A stretch of DNA of 64,000 bases from Glycomyces harbinensis (GCF_900101745.1 NZ_FNAD01000016.1:1-64000); one strand, 5' to 3'. Positions 1 through 11,828 are shown, numbered from the stretch's first letter. Notes: a model not told the origin generated them from the letters alone. Made by a program: numbers and translations.

Positions 1-2003
<2,003 letters not shown>

Positions 2004-2093
2004 CCATGATGCGACGGGTTCGCGCACAATGGGACGCAGCCCGTTGCCGCGCGGACCCGTCGCATCAGCACGAACGTTGAGAGAAGGCGCCCA

Positions 2094-3149
2094 GTGCCCA
2101 AGAAGTCGAACGCCGAGAACGGCAAGCGCCCGACGATACGGGACGTGGCCGCACGGGCCGGCGTGTCCGTGCCGACGGTCTCGCGGGTCCTCGCCGGGAA
2201 CTACCCCGTCGCCCCCGCCACCCGCTCGAAGGTGCTGCGCGCCATGCGCGAACTCGACTACGTGGTCAACGCGCACGCCCGCGCGCTGGCCGGGGCGACG
2301 ACCAAGACCGTGGCGTTCGTCGTCGACGACGTCACCGGGCCCTTCTACGCCTACATCGCGCGCGGCGTCGAGCAGCAGGCCGCCTCGGAGGGGCGGCTGT
2401 GCCTGCTGTGCACCACGCACGGCGACCCCGAGCGGGAACTCGCGGTCGTCGAGCTCATGCGCGAGCAGCACGCCGAGGCCGTGATCGTCGTCGGCGGCTC
2501 CTGGGACGACGGGAAGTACCACGAGCGGATGCGCTACTTCGCCTCCGCGCTCGACCGTTCGGGCTCGCGCCTGGTGCTGTGCGGGAGGCCCTCGCTGGGC
2601 GACGACGTCCCCGCCTCGGTCGTCCACTACGACAACGAGGGCGGGGCCTACGCGATGACCTCGCATCTGCTCTCGGCCGGGCACCGCACGATCGCGTACA
2701 TGGGCGTCGGCGTCGGCTTCTCGACCACGGACGAGCGGGTGCGCGGCTTCCGGCGCGCTCATGAGGACTACGGCGTGGCGATCGACGAGTCGCTGTTCAT
2801 CCCCGGGGAGTTCCTCAAGTCGAGCGGCTACGACCTCACCCGCGAACTCGTGGGCGGGCGCGACGACGTCACGGCGATCTTCGCGGCCACCGACATGGTC
2901 GCCGCGGGCGTCCTCAAAGCATTGCGCGAGGCCGGGATCAGCGTCCCCGAGGACATGTCCGTGGTCGGCTTCGACGACATCCCGCTCGCCTCGGACCTGA
3001 CCCCGGCGCTGACGACCGTGCACGTGCCGCACGAGGAGCTGGGACGCGAAGCGGTGCGCCTGGGCCTGCGCCGCGAGGCCGAGCAGGTGGTCCTGGGCAC
3101 CCACATCGTGGTGCGCGAGACCGTCGCCCCGCCGCGCCGGCGAGCCTGA
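2094..3149 (+). CDS. LacI-family transcriptional regulator
   Basis: This protein of 351 residues has an N-terminal LacI helix-turn-helix (TIRDVAARAGVSVPTVSRVL, about residues 14-33), a hinge helix ending ARALAG, and a periplasmic-binding-protein-like effector domain to the end (VVGFDDIPLASDLTPALTTV near residue 300). It starts at GTG behind a GAGAGAAGG ribosome site. Such proteins repress sugar catabolic genes until a sugar binds. Its position directly downstream of the beta-galactosidase, on the same strand, suggests it controls that locus; the target operator would lie outside the window. Confidence 0.93.
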   Translation: MPKKSNAENGKRPTIRDVAARAGVSVPTVSRVLAGNYPVAPATRSKVLRAMRELDYVVNAHARALAGATTKTVAFVVDDVTGPFYAYIARGVEQQAASEGRLCLLCTTHGDPERELAVVELMREQHAEAVIVVGGSWDDGKYHERMRYFASALDRSGSRLVLCGRPSLGDDVPASVVHYDNEGGAYAMTSHLLSAGHRTIAYMGVGVGFSTTDERVRGFRRAHEDYGVAIDESLFIPGEFLKSSGYDLTRELVGGRDDVTAIFAATDMVAAGVLKALREAGISVPEDMSVVGFDDIPLASDLTPALTTVHVPHEELGREAVRLGLRREAEQVVLGTHIVVRETVAPPRRRA

Positions 3150-3167
3150 GGCGCCGGGCGGCGTTCA

Positions 3168-3186
3168 GGGCCGGACCCTTCGGCCC
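3168..3186. terminator. GC-rich hairpin between convergent genes
   Basis: GGGCCG and CGGCCC form a stem around a short loop just after the LacI-type gene and before the 3' end of the convergent csbD-like gene. There is no clear T-tract, so terminator function is inferred from structure and position. Confidence 0.45.
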
Positions 3187-3218
3187 GGCCCCGTACGGTT
3201 CAGGTGACCGACGCGCGC

Positions 3219-3464
3219 TCAGACCCGGCGGTCGTCGTTCCGGTCGTCGTTCCGGTCGTCGTCGACGAGGCGATCCTTGGCGTCGCCGAGCTTGTCCTCG
3301 CCCTTCTCACGGAGGTCGTGGAACTCTTCCTTGGCCTTGCCCTTGAGCTGGTCGCGACGACCCTCGTTCTCGAGGCTCTCGTTGTCGGTCGCGTCGCCGA
3401 ACTTCTCCTTGGCCTTGCCCTTGAGCTGTTCGGCCTTGTCCTTCGCCTTGTCGAAAGCGCCCAT
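3219..3464 (-). CDS. CsbD-family stress protein
   Basis: This small, highly charged protein of 81 residues is built of KGKAKEKFGD and KGKAKEEFHD repeats, the signature of CsbD-like proteins. They are general-stress proteins of unknown biochemical role, often under alternative sigma factor control in Gram-positives. The C-terminus is an Asp/Asn/Arg tail. ATG start behind AAAGGAG. A second member lies at 32274-32474, so the family is present at least twice. Confidence 0.85.
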   Translation of the reverse strand: MGAFDKAKDKAEQLKGKAKEKFGDATDNESLENEGRRDQLKGKAKEEFHDLREKGEDKLGDAKDRLVDDDRNDDRNDDRRV

Positions 3465-3641
3465 AAGCTCGCTCCTTTCACGAACGAAGTGTTGTGGCTT
3501 CGGGATACCCGTTCAAGGTCCGATCACACATGAGACGCTCGGCACCCGGCTTGAGCTGCGGCGATGGAGGCCGTACGGGCGCGATTCGCGCCGGAGGGAC
3601 CGCCGGTGGCGGACGGCGCCGCCGCGGGGCAGAATTTCCGG

Positions 3642-4154
3642 GTGGCCACAGACAGCGCGTACCAGATCCGTCCGATCCTCCCCGCCGAGCACGACGCGCT
3701 CGGCGACCTGACCGTCCGCTCCTACCTCGACGGCGGCTTCCTCCTGGGCGGCCTCGACGACCCGTACACGTCGCGGCTGCGCGACGTCGCGCACCGGGCC
3801 GCCAGCGCCCACGTGCTCGTCGCGGCCGGCGCCGACGGCGCGCTCCTGGGCGGGGTCACCCTCGCGTTCCCCGGCAGCCCCCTCGCCGAGCTGGGCGGGC
3901 CGGGCGAGGCCGAGATCAGGATGCTCGCGGTCGATCCGGCCGCGCACGGGCGCGGCGTCGGGTCGGCGCTGGCGGCGGCGTGCGTCGAGCGGGCGCGCTC
4001 CGAGCCGGGGATCAAGCGCGTCGTGCTGTGCTCGCAGGAGACGATGGGGACGGCGCACCGGATCTACGTGCGGCTCGGTTTCGAGCGCGCCCCGGAGTTG
4101 GACTGGTCCCCCGTGCCGGGGGTCGACCTGCTGGCGTTCGGGCTGGGTTTCTAG
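3642..4154 (+). CDS. GNAT-family N-acetyltransferase
   Basis: About 170 residues with one GNAT fold. The acetyl-CoA pyrophosphate loop is visible in MLAVDPAAHGRGVGSALAAA (Q/RxxGxG/A type, here RGVGSA), followed by a C-terminal strand ending FERAPELDW. The family transfers acetyl groups from acetyl-CoA to amines; the substrate cannot be named. An upstream ATG at 3564 in the same frame gives a low-complexity extension with no ribosome site, so I prefer GTG at 3642, where homology-like sequence begins. It converges on the sulfotransferase gene. Confidence 0.8.
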   Translation: MATDSAYQIRPILPAEHDALGDLTVRSYLDGGFLLGGLDDPYTSRLRDVAHRAASAHVLVAAGADGALLGGVTLAFPGSPLAELGGPGEAEIRMLAVDPAAHGRGVGSALAAACVERARSEPGIKRVVLCSQETMGTAHRIYVRLGFERAPELDWSPVPGVDLLAFGLGF

Positions 4155-4186
4155 GGCGTGCTTCGCCGGCGGTTTCCTTGCGCGCG

Positions 4187-5380
4187 CTAGCGGTTGGGCC
4201 GGTAGAGGTATTCGCCGAAGACGCGCTTGTAGTCGCCTAGGACCTGGTCGACGTCGCGGTCGGTGAGGCCGTAGCGGGCGAGGTCGTAGGGGTGGCCGGT
4301 GCGGCGGTCGGCCAGGGACGCGTCGAGTGCGCGCTGCTCGGCCGGGCCCCAGGGCGCGCCGAGGCGGCCGAAGAGGCCCGGGAGCGCTTGGGCGGCGTCG
4401 TCGGTGAGGTGGCGGTAGGGGACGTCGACGATGGCGTAGCCGGGGAGGCGCCGGCGTGCGGCGCGGGCGCGGTCGAGGCCGGTGGCGATGAGCCCCAGCC
4501 ACATGCGGCCGATCGCTTGGGGGTCGACGCGGCCGGTGTTGAGCGCGGTGGCGGTCTCGGTCATGGAGCACAGTGAGGCGAGGGCGGTGGCCGGGTCGCG
4601 GTGGGTCCACAGGATCTGCGCGTCGGGGAAGGTCTTCATCAGGTCGCCGAGGTGCCACAGGTGCGCGGGGGCGCGCAGGACCCAGCGGCGGCGCGGGCGT
4701 CCGTGCTGGAGGACCTGGAGGGTCTGCTTGAGGTAGCGGTAGTCGGCGGCGCCGTCGCGGTCGAGCATCCACTGGACGTAGCCGGGCGGCTGGGCGCGCA
4801 CGAGGTGGGCGATGCCGTGCGGGAGGACGAACACGTCCGCGTCGGGTTTGCCGGCGTCCATGTCGTAGACGGCGCCGAAGGTGGGGACGGCCTTGCCCAT
4901 GGCGTCGACGATGCGTTCGGCGCGGTGGCGATGCTCGGTGCCGGTCAGGTCGGCGTTCATGAGTTCGTGCAGGAGCGGGGCGCGGTGGCCGTCGGGGACG
5001 GCCAGGAGGCGCTGGAGCATGGTGGTGCCGGTGCGGGGCAGGCCGGTGACGACGAGGGGCCGGGAGACGGGTTCGTCGGCGATCTCGGGGCGGAGGGCGT
5101 GGAGTTTGCGGATGCGCAGGCGGTTCTCGAGGCGATCGGTGACCTCCTGCTGGATGGTGACCCAGCCGGTGAGGGTGAGGTCGTCGATGTCGGCGTAGCC
5201 GCGCAGGAGGACCTTCAGGCCGTCGATGAACTCCTCGTCGCCGTGGGCGGTGGAGGCGGTGCGGTGCTCGGCTTCGCGGATCGCGCGGTCGATGATGCGG
5301 TCGATCTTCTTGCGGCGGCCCGCGATGGCGGGGGTGAGGACCGTGTTGACCGCTTTGAGCCATGGCGCTACGCGTTCCAT
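4187..5380 (-). CDS. Sulfotransferase-family protein
   Basis: About 397 residues. The PAPS 5'-phosphosulfate loop is TGLPRTGTTMLQRLL (about residues 113-127) and the 3'-phosphate-binding segment is WTHRDPATALASLCSM (about 255-270), the pattern of the Sulfotransfer_3 group. Such enzymes move sulfate from PAPS to hydroxyls of lipids, glycans or small metabolites. I start at ATG 5380, eight bases after AGGAG; a GTG three codons earlier overlaps that ribosome site. The gene is monocistronic by spacing. The next upstream gene encodes a polysaccharide-type acyltransferase, so both may decorate surface glycans, which is inference. Confidence 0.85.
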   Translation of the reverse strand: MERVAPWLKAVNTVLTPAIAGRRKKIDRIIDRAIREAEHRTASTAHGDEEFIDGLKVLLRGYADIDDLTLTGWVTIQQEVTDRLENRLRIRKLHALRPEIADEPVSRPLVVTGLPRTGTTMLQRLLAVPDGHRAPLLHELMNADLTGTEHRHRAERIVDAMGKAVPTFGAVYDMDAGKPDADVFVLPHGIAHLVRAQPPGYVQWMLDRDGAADYRYLKQTLQVLQHGRPRRRWVLRAPAHLWHLGDLMKTFPDAQILWTHRDPATALASLCSMTETATALNTGRVDPQAIGRMWLGLIATGLDRARAARRRLPGYAIVDVPYRHLTDDAAQALPGLFGRLGAPWGPAEQRALDASLADRRTGHPYDLARYGLTDRDVDQVLGDYKRVFGEYLYRPNR

Positions 5381-5477
5381 CCAAAGCACTCCTTTTGTCC
5401 TGCTTACGAAACCGAGGTGAGCCTACATTCGAGTGTGAATGCGGGCCCACCTCGGTGCGGCGCAGTGTGTTGCGGGA

Positions 5478-7691
5478 CTACTCGGATTCGGCGGCCTCGC
5501 CGCCGTCGTCCTCGGGTGAAGCGGCCTCGAGCGGGATCGCGGAGGCGAGCTGCGGGGCGAGTTCGGCGGCGAAGCGCGCGGAGAAGTGGTTGGAGTCGCG
5601 GTACATCAGGATGTTGCCCACGACCACCGGACAGGTGCCCTGCTCCATGTCGCACACCCACGGGATGGGGTCGATGACGGTGGCTCCGGTCTCGCCGACG
5701 GCCTCGATGAGGTCCTCGCGGCGATCGGGCTTGAACACGGATTCGTCGAGTTGCCCCACGCACTCGGTGGCGTCGTCGGGGTTCTCGGCGAGGCAGCTGG
5801 GCGGGTCCACGGTGAAATCGGGGTTGTCGGCGATGTAGTAGACCTCGTCGGCGACGTCCTGGAGGCGTTCGACGCTGTCGACCCAGCCGTCGATCCAGGC
5901 CTGGTCGGGGTCGTCGGCGACGACCTCCTTGTCGTCGTAAGCGGTCGTGACGACCGCGTCGGGCCGGATCTCCTCCAGGAGGTCGAACACGCCTTCCTTC
6001 CACTCGGGGCACTCGGTGTACTCGCGTTCGAGCTTGTTGTCGATCTCGGTGACGTCGGCGACCGAGCAGTTCGCCTTGCTCATGGCCAGGAGCCGCCAGC
6101 CGGAGGCCTCGGCCAGCTGGTTGAGGGCCGGGAACCATTGGGCGGCATGGGAGTCGCCGAAGAGCACGATGGTCTTCTCGCCGTCGGGGTCGCCGTACCA
6201 GCACTCGGACTTGACCTCGACCGAGTCTCGGCTGGTCTGGCAGCCGTCTACGGCGGCGATCGACGGCGCGTCGAGGGCGGCGTCTTCGAGCGAGGGCGTC
6301 AGGTTCGCCGGAACGGTGTCCACATCGGAGGCCTCGCCGAGGAGGTCCCAGACCGTGGTCTCGTCACCGGTGATCTCGACCGCGTCCTCGTTGTCGGTGG
6401 TGGGCATCGGCTGCACCGAGGCGAGGAGTGAGACGGCGAGCGCGGCGGTGATGAGGCCGCCGCCCATGGCGAGGGCCCGGGAGGGCACCTGGACGAGGGG
6501 CTTCCTCGTCCGGATGGGGTTCTCCACGAGGTAGAACGTGGCGATGGTGAGCAGGAACGCGATGCCCATGAGCAGGATGTAGTCCCGCAGGCGCGGCGAT
6601 TCGAGGCCGAGGATGCGGGGCCCGATCATGATCAGCGGCCAGTGCCACAGGTAGAGGCCGTAGGAGATCTTGCCGATGTACTGCAGCGGTGCGAGGCCCA
6701 GGACCGCGGTCGCGCCGAAGCGGTGCGGCGCGCAGCCGGCGGCGATGACCAGGGCCGTGCCCGCGACGGGCAGGACGGCGGCGTACCCGGGGAAGGGCGT
6801 GCGCTCGTCGATGACGAACACGGACGCGACGATGAGCGCGAGCCCGGCCCAGGAGGCCATTGCCGCCAAGGGCCGGGGGACGCGCCCGAGCCGGGCGGCG
6901 GCGACGGCGACGAGGGCGCCGGCCGCGAGTTCCCAGGCCCGCGTGTGGATCCCGAAGTAGGACCAGACGGGGTCAGGTCCGGTCTGGGTGACGCTCAGCA
7001 GGAGCGAGCCGGCGGCGATGAGGACCAGGACGAGGGCGATCGCGGAGGCGCGGCGGCGGTGCAGGTGGCCGCGGCGCGCGAAGCGCCCGCCCCAGATCCG
7101 CCGCGCGACCAGGGCGATGGCCAGGAGCATGAGCGGCCAGGCCAGGTAGAACTGCTCTTCGACGGCGAGCGACCAGAAGTGCTGGAGCGGCGAGGGCTCG
7201 ACGTCGGCGTTGAGGTACTCGGTGCCCTCCATCGCCAGGCGGACGTTGACGACGTTGAGGGCGGCGGTGGCCGCGTCGGTGGCGATGTCGCCGAGCCGGG
7301 TGCGCGGCAGCCATATCCAGGAGGCGATGAGCGTGGCCAGGAGGACGACGGCCGCGGCGGGCAGGAGGCGGACGGCGCGGCGGGCGTAGAACCCGGCGAT
7401 CGAGACGCGCCCGGTCCGGTCGATCTCGCGCAGGAGCAGCGAGGTGATGAGGAAGCCGGAGATGACGAAGAAGACGTCGACCCCGATGAAGCCGCCCTCG
7501 GAGTAGAAGAAGCCGATGTGGGCGGCGATCACGGCGCCCACGGCGACGGCCCGCAGGCCTTCGATGTCGGGTCTCCAGTGGCTGGGGCGTGCGCTGGCGG
7601 CCTTCGGTTGACCGTCCGCGGTCGCGGTCGGCTCGGTTATTCGGGCGGCGCTGGAGGGCGTCGCCGTTCTGTCAGCGTTGGTCAGACGCAT
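5478..7691 (-). CDS. Membrane acyltransferase with C-terminal SGNH domain (OafA/YrhL type)
   Basis: The first ~400 of 737 residues are an Acyl_transf_3 domain with about ten membrane segments, including the N-terminal HWRPDIEGLRAVAV and the conserved GVDVFFVISGFLI. It is followed by an extracytoplasmic SGNH hydrolase-like domain with the Ser motif VLFGDSHAAQW near 520 and the C-terminal Asp-His pair in YRDSNHFSARFA. Enzymes of this architecture carry acyl groups across the membrane and O-acylate cell-surface polysaccharide or peptidoglycan. ATG start is preceded by GGAG at 8 bases. A TATAAT hexamer on the minus strand at 7851-7856 may be its promoter, giving a leader of about 150 bases. Confidence 0.9.
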   Translation of the reverse strand: MRLTNADRTATPSSAARITEPTATADGQPKAASARPSHWRPDIEGLRAVAVGAVIAAHIGFFYSEGGFIGVDVFFVISGFLITSLLLREIDRTGRVSIAGFYARRAVRLLPAAAVVLLATLIASWIWLPRTRLGDIATDAATAALNVVNVRLAMEGTEYLNADVEPSPLQHFWSLAVEEQFYLAWPLMLLAIALVARRIWGGRFARRGHLHRRRASAIALVLVLIAAGSLLLSVTQTGPDPVWSYFGIHTRAWELAAGALVAVAAARLGRVPRPLAAMASWAGLALIVASVFVIDERTPFPGYAAVLPVAGTALVIAAGCAPHRFGATAVLGLAPLQYIGKISYGLYLWHWPLIMIGPRILGLESPRLRDYILLMGIAFLLTIATFYLVENPIRTRKPLVQVPSRALAMGGGLITAALAVSLLASVQPMPTTDNEDAVEITGDETTVWDLLGEASDVDTVPANLTPSLEDAALDAPSIAAVDGCQTSRDSVEVKSECWYGDPDGEKTIVLFGDSHAAQWFPALNQLAEASGWRLLAMSKANCSVADVTEIDNKLEREYTECPEWKEGVFDLLEEIRPDAVVTTAYDDKEVVADDPDQAWIDGWVDSVERLQDVADEVYYIADNPDFTVDPPSCLAENPDDATECVGQLDESVFKPDRREDLIEAVGETGATVIDPIPWVCDMEQGTCPVVVGNILMYRDSNHFSARFAAELAPQLASAIPLEAASPEDDGGEAAESE

Positions 7692-7875
7692 AGGTTCGGT
7701 CTCCGCAATGGTTCACCGGGCAAGGGTCGGCCCGGCCGCTCGGGCGGCGGCCGGTCGGTCAGGGGGATCGGTACCGGGGGGACGAACGCCGACCCTAACA
7801 TTCCCCGTTTACACGGCCCGACCCCCTCGAAACGGGTGATATCCACCTCAATTATAGGGTGGCGCACCGTTGACC

Positions 7876-8769
7876 CTACGGGATTCCGGGCGCCTCCGGC
7901 GTCTGGCGCAGGAGTCCCTCCTGGGTGGCCGAGGCGAGGTGGAGGCCGTTGGCGTCGAAGAAGCGGCCCTGGGCCAGGCCCCTCCCGTCGGCGGCGGTCG
8001 GGGAGACCGCGTCGTAGAGGGTCCACTCGTCGAAGCGGAACGGGCGGTGGAACCACAGGGCGTGGTCCAGGCTCGTCCCCAGGTAGCCGCCGTTGCCCCA
8101 GACCGCGCCGTGGCGGCTGAGGACCGAGTCCAGCAGCGTCAGATCGGAGGCGTAGGTGAGCACGCACACGTGGATGAGCTGGTCGTCGGGGAGCTTCCCG
8201 TCGGCCTTCATCCACACGCGCTGGTGCTCCAGCGCCGGGCGCTCGCCCGAGGCCGAGAAGCCCGAGCCGCCGATGTAGCGCACGTCGATCGGGCGCGGCA
8301 CGCGCGCCCACATCCCGAGCCGGTCGGGGTGCGACCTGAGCTGCTCGGAGAGCGGCGGGATCGACTCGGGGGCCGGCAGGCCCTCCGGGGCGGGGTCGGC
8401 GTGCTCCAGGCCGGGCTCGCCGGTGTGGAACGAGGCGGACATGAAGAAGATCGTCTGCCCGCCCTGCAACGCGACCGTACGACGTACGGAGAACGATCGG
8501 CCGTCGCGGATGTTCTCCACCTGGTAGAGGATCGGCTTGGTCGAGTCGCCCGGGCGCACGAAGTACCCGTGCAGCGAGTGGACCCGCCGGTCGCCCGCGA
8601 CGGTGCGTCCGGCCGCGACCAGGGCCTGGCCCGCGACCTGCCCGCCGAAGACCCGCTGGAGGCCGACCTCCGCGCGGGGCCCGCGGAACAGGCCGGTGTC
8701 GATCTGCTCCAGGTCGAGGACGCCGAGGAGCGAGTCCACGGCGTCCTGTCCCACGAGGACCTCAGGCAT
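7876..8769 (-). CDS. tesB: Acyl-CoA thioesterase II
   Basis: This protein of 297 residues is a double-hotdog thioesterase. The catalytic Asp of the TesB triad is visible in LTYASDLTLLDS, the hydroxyl residue region in GTSLDHALWFHRPF and the Gln in SATQEGLLR. The enzyme hydrolyses medium to long acyl-CoAs to free fatty acids and CoA in the cytoplasm. Its ATG overlaps the pyk stop codon by one base (TGATG), so it is translationally coupled to pyruvate kinase. A pyk-tesB pairing is also found in mycobacteria (established knowledge). Confidence 0.93.
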   Translation of the reverse strand: MPEVLVGQDAVDSLLGVLDLEQIDTGLFRGPRAEVGLQRVFGGQVAGQALVAAGRTVAGDRRVHSLHGYFVRPGDSTKPILYQVENIRDGRSFSVRRTVALQGGQTIFFMSASFHTGEPGLEHADPAPEGLPAPESIPPLSEQLRSHPDRLGMWARVPRPIDVRYIGGSGFSASGERPALEHQRVWMKADGKLPDDQLIHVCVLTYASDLTLLDSVLSRHGAVWGNGGYLGTSLDHALWFHRPFRFDEWTLYDAVSPTAADGRGLAQGRFFDANGLHLASATQEGLLRQTPEAPGIP

Positions 8770-10178
8770 CAGGACCCGATCTGGTGGACCCGGACCGTGT
8801 TGGTCGAGCCGGGCGTCCCCGCCGGGGTGCCCGCCACGATGACCACGAGGTCGCCGGGGACGGCCAGGTGGTGCTCCTGCATGGTCTTGTCGACCAGCTG
8901 GAACATCTGGTCGGTGTGGTCGACGTGCTCGACGAGGTAGGAGTCGGTGCCCCACGACAGCGCCATCTGGTTGCGGACCGACTCGATCGGGGTCAGGCCG
9001 ATGATGGGCTGGTCCGGCTTGAGGCGGGCCAGTCGCTTGACGGTGTCACCGGTCTGGGTGAAGACCGCGAGGGCCTTCGCGCCGATCGCCTCGGCGATCT
9101 CGACGGCCGCGTGGGTGACCGCGCCGGGCTTGGTCTTCGGGTCGTGCACCAGCTCGCGCAGCGGGATCGGGCCGCACTCGGTGGTCTCCACGATCTTCGC
9201 CATGGTGCGGACGGTCCCGATCGGGTACTTGCCGACCGAGGTCTCGCCCGAGAGCATCACGGCGTCGGTGCCGTCGAGGACGGCGTTGGCGACGTCGGAG
9301 ACCTCGGCGCGGGTGGGCCGGGCGTTCTCGATCATCGAGTCGAGCATCTGGGTCGCGACGATGACCGGCTTGGCGTTCTCGCGGCAGAGGCGCACGATCT
9401 CCTTCTGCACGATCGGAACCTCGTCGAGGGGCATCTCGACGCCCAGGTCGCCGCGGGCGACCATGACGCCGTCGAAGGCCCGGACGATCTCCTCGAGGCG
9501 CGCGACGGCCTCGGGCTTCTCGACCTTCGCGACGATCGGGCGGCGCACGCCGACCTCGTCCATCACCTTGTGGCCCAGGCGGACGTCGTCGGGGCTGCGC
9601 ACGAACGACATCGCGATGAGGTCCACGCCGAGGTTGAGCGCGAACTTCATGTCCGAGATGTCCTTCTCGGACAGTGCCGGGACCGAGATGTTCACGTTCG
9701 GCAGGGACAGGCCCTTGTTGTTGGAGACCGGGCCGCCCTCGACCACGAGGCACTCGACGTCGGTGTCGTCGGCGCCGAGCACTTCGAGCGCCAGCTTGCC
9801 GTCGTCGACCAGGAGGCGGTCGCCCTTGGTGACCTCGCCCGGCAGCTTCTTGTAGGTGCAGGAGACGCGGTCGTGGGTGCCCTCGACGTCGTCGGAGGTG
9901 ATCTTGATGCGGTCGCCCGCGTCCCACTGCTCGACGCCGTTGGCGAAGGTGCCGAGGCGGATCTTGGGGCCCTGCATGTCGGCGAGGATGGCCACGGGCT
10001 TCCCGGCGGCCTCGGCGGCCTCCCGGACCATCTGATAGACGGCCTCGTGGTCGGACTGGGCGCCATGGCTGAAGTTCATGCGGGCGACGTTCATGCCGGC
10101 GTCGATCAGTCCGGCCATGCGCTCGGGCGTGGCGGTGGCAGGCCCGATGGTGCAGACGATTTTTGCTCTACGAGTCAC
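8769..10178 (-). CDS. pyk: Pyruvate kinase
   Basis: This protein of 469 residues carries the full set of pyruvate kinase motifs: KIVCTIGPAT at the N-terminus, MNFSHG, the metal/substrate loop MVARGDLGVEMPLDEV and TDAVMLSGETSVGKYP, then the C-terminal regulatory domain. It converts phosphoenolpyruvate and ADP to pyruvate and ATP in glycolysis. The start is GTG with no ribosome site. Instead a TAAGCT hexamer ends exactly six bases upstream, so the mRNA is probably leaderless. tesB follows with a one-base overlap. Confidence 0.98.
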   Translation of the reverse strand: MTRRAKIVCTIGPATATPERMAGLIDAGMNVARMNFSHGAQSDHEAVYQMVREAAEAAGKPVAILADMQGPKIRLGTFANGVEQWDAGDRIKITSDDVEGTHDRVSCTYKKLPGEVTKGDRLLVDDGKLALEVLGADDTDVECLVVEGGPVSNNKGLSLPNVNISVPALSEKDISDMKFALNLGVDLIAMSFVRSPDDVRLGHKVMDEVGVRRPIVAKVEKPEAVARLEEIVRAFDGVMVARGDLGVEMPLDEVPIVQKEIVRLCRENAKPVIVATQMLDSMIENARPTRAEVSDVANAVLDGTDAVMLSGETSVGKYPIGTVRTMAKIVETTECGPIPLRELVHDPKTKPGAVTHAAVEIAEAIGAKALAVFTQTGDTVKRLARLKPDQPIIGLTPIESVRNQMALSWGTDSYLVEHVDHTDQMFQLVDKTMQEHHLAVPGDLVVIVAGTPAGTPGSTNTVRVHQIGS

Positions 10179-10184
10179 CCTGCG

Positions 10185-10190
10185 AGCTTA
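10185..10190 (-). promoter_or_regulatory. -10 element of pyk (leaderless)
   Basis: TAAGCT on the minus strand, six bases before the pyk GTG. No convincing -35 hexamer is seen. Confidence 0.6.
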
Positions 10191-10273
10191 TATCGGACGC
10201 ACACTCGCACTCAGGGGGTCACCGCAGATGAGAGCTGCGATTCACGGCCGTCCGAATGCGAAAGAATGGTATG

Positions 10274-10347
10274 CGGAATAGAGCGCGGAGCGCCCGGCGG
10301 CGCAGCTTGCAAGCCGCGCATGAGCATATTCACTGCGCTCTATTCCG
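10274..10347. repeat. Perfect 13-bp inverted repeat downstream of gltD
   Basis: The 13-base arm at 10274-10286 is the exact reverse complement of 10335-10347, enclosing 48 bases that include a smaller palindrome (GCTTGCAAGC). It lies between the gltD stop and the pyk promoter. It is probably the 3' structure of the gltBD transcript; the loop is long for a simple intrinsic terminator. Confidence 0.6.
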
Positions 10348-10358
10348 TCTATTGCACG

Positions 10359-11820
10359 TTATGCGGCGAGCGGTTGTGCGCTCGCGGCGACCGGTGCGGG
10401 CAGGGCCGTCTGGCCGCCCAGGTACTTGTGCGCGGCGGCCGCGGCGGCGCGGCCCTCGGCGATCGCCCACACGATCAGCGAGGCGCCGCGGTGGGCGTCG
10501 CCCGCGACGAACACGCCGGGCGCGTCCGTCTGCCAGTCCTCGCCGCAGTCGATCACGTTGCGCCGCGACCGCTCGATGCCGAACTGGCGCAGCAGCGGCT
10601 GCTCCTCGGTGCCGGCGAAGCCGATCGCCAGGAGCACCAGGTCGGCCGGGACGACCTGCTCGGTGCCCTCGACCGGCTTGATGAGGCGCTGCCCGGTCGA
10701 CTTGTCGACCCTGACCTCGCTGAAGCGCATCTGGCGGACGTGCCCGTGCTCGTCGCCGATGAACTCGGCGGCGGCCGAGGCGTAGTTCCGCTCCCCGCCC
10801 TCCTCGTGCGCCGGGTAGTTGCGCACGATGACCGGCCAGGTGGGCCACGGGTCGCGCTCGTCGTCGCGCAGCTCGGGCGGGGTCGGGTACAGGTCGAGCT
10901 GGCGGACCGAGGCCGCGCCCTGCCGGTGGGCCACGCCCAGGCAGTCAGCGCCGGTGTCGCCGCCGCCGATGATGACCACGTGCTTGCCCTTGGCGTCGAT
11001 CGGCGCGAACGGGGCCTTGCCCGCCACGACCTGGTTGGCGCCCACGAGGTGCTCCATGGCCTGGTGGATGCCGGCCAGCTCGCGACCGGGCTGGCCGGTC
11101 TCGCGGCCTTCCAGGGCGCCCACGGCCAGGACCACCGCGTCGTGGCGCTCGCGCAGGTCCTCGGCGGTGATGTCGACGCCGACGTTGACGTTGCACGCGA
11201 ACTCGACGCCCTCGGCCCGCATCTGGTCGATGCGCCGGTCGATGTGGCGCTTCTCCAGCTTGAAGTCCGGGATGCCGTAGCGCAGCAGGCCGCCGGGGGC
11301 GTCGTCGCGCTCGTAGACCGTGACGGCGTGGCCCGCGCGGGCCAGCTGCTGGGCCGCGGCCAGGCCCGCCGGGCCCGAGCCGACCACCGCGACGGACTTG
11401 CCGCTGGCGGCCCCGGCCCGCTGCGGGGTCACGTTCGCGTCGTCGAAGGCGCGGTCGATGATCTCGACCTCGATGTTCTTGATGGTCACCGGGTCGTCGC
11501 CGATGCCGAGCACGCACGCCGCCTCGCAGGGGGCCGGGCACAGCCGCCCGGTGAACTCCGGGAAGTTGTTCGTCGCGTGCAGCTGCTCGATCGCCGCGCC
11601 CCACCTGCCGGTGCGGGCCAGGTCGTTCCACTCCGGAATCCGGTTCCCGAGAGGACAGCCGTTGTGGCAGAACGGGATGCCGCAGTCCATGCAGCGCGCG
11701 GCCTGCGCCGTCACCAGTTCGTTGGCGGCACGGGTGTAGACCTCGCGGTTGTCGAGGATGCGCACCGGGACCGGTCGCTTCTTCGGCACCTCGCGGCCGT
11801 GCTCCAGGAATCCGCTGGGG

Positions 11821-11828
<8 letters not shown>
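10359..11828 (-). CDS. gltD: Glutamate synthase, small (beta) subunit
   Basis: This protein of 489 residues has an N-terminal pair of 4Fe-4S clusters ([15 protein letters not shown] near residues 45-58 and CPAPCEAAC near 98), an FAD-binding site [12 protein letters not shown] and an NADPH site [10 protein letters not shown]. It passes electrons from NADPH to the large subunit for glutamine plus 2-oxoglutarate to two glutamates. The start ATG overlaps the gltB stop by 8 bases, so the two subunits are translationally coupled. Confidence 0.97.

Noticed and set aside
3513-5450. Long minus-strand frame of 645 codons covering the sulfotransferase and GNAT region
   Set aside because: Its translation is mostly Arg, Pro and His; it is an out-of-frame shadow of high-GC genes, and the sulfotransferase frame has real motifs.
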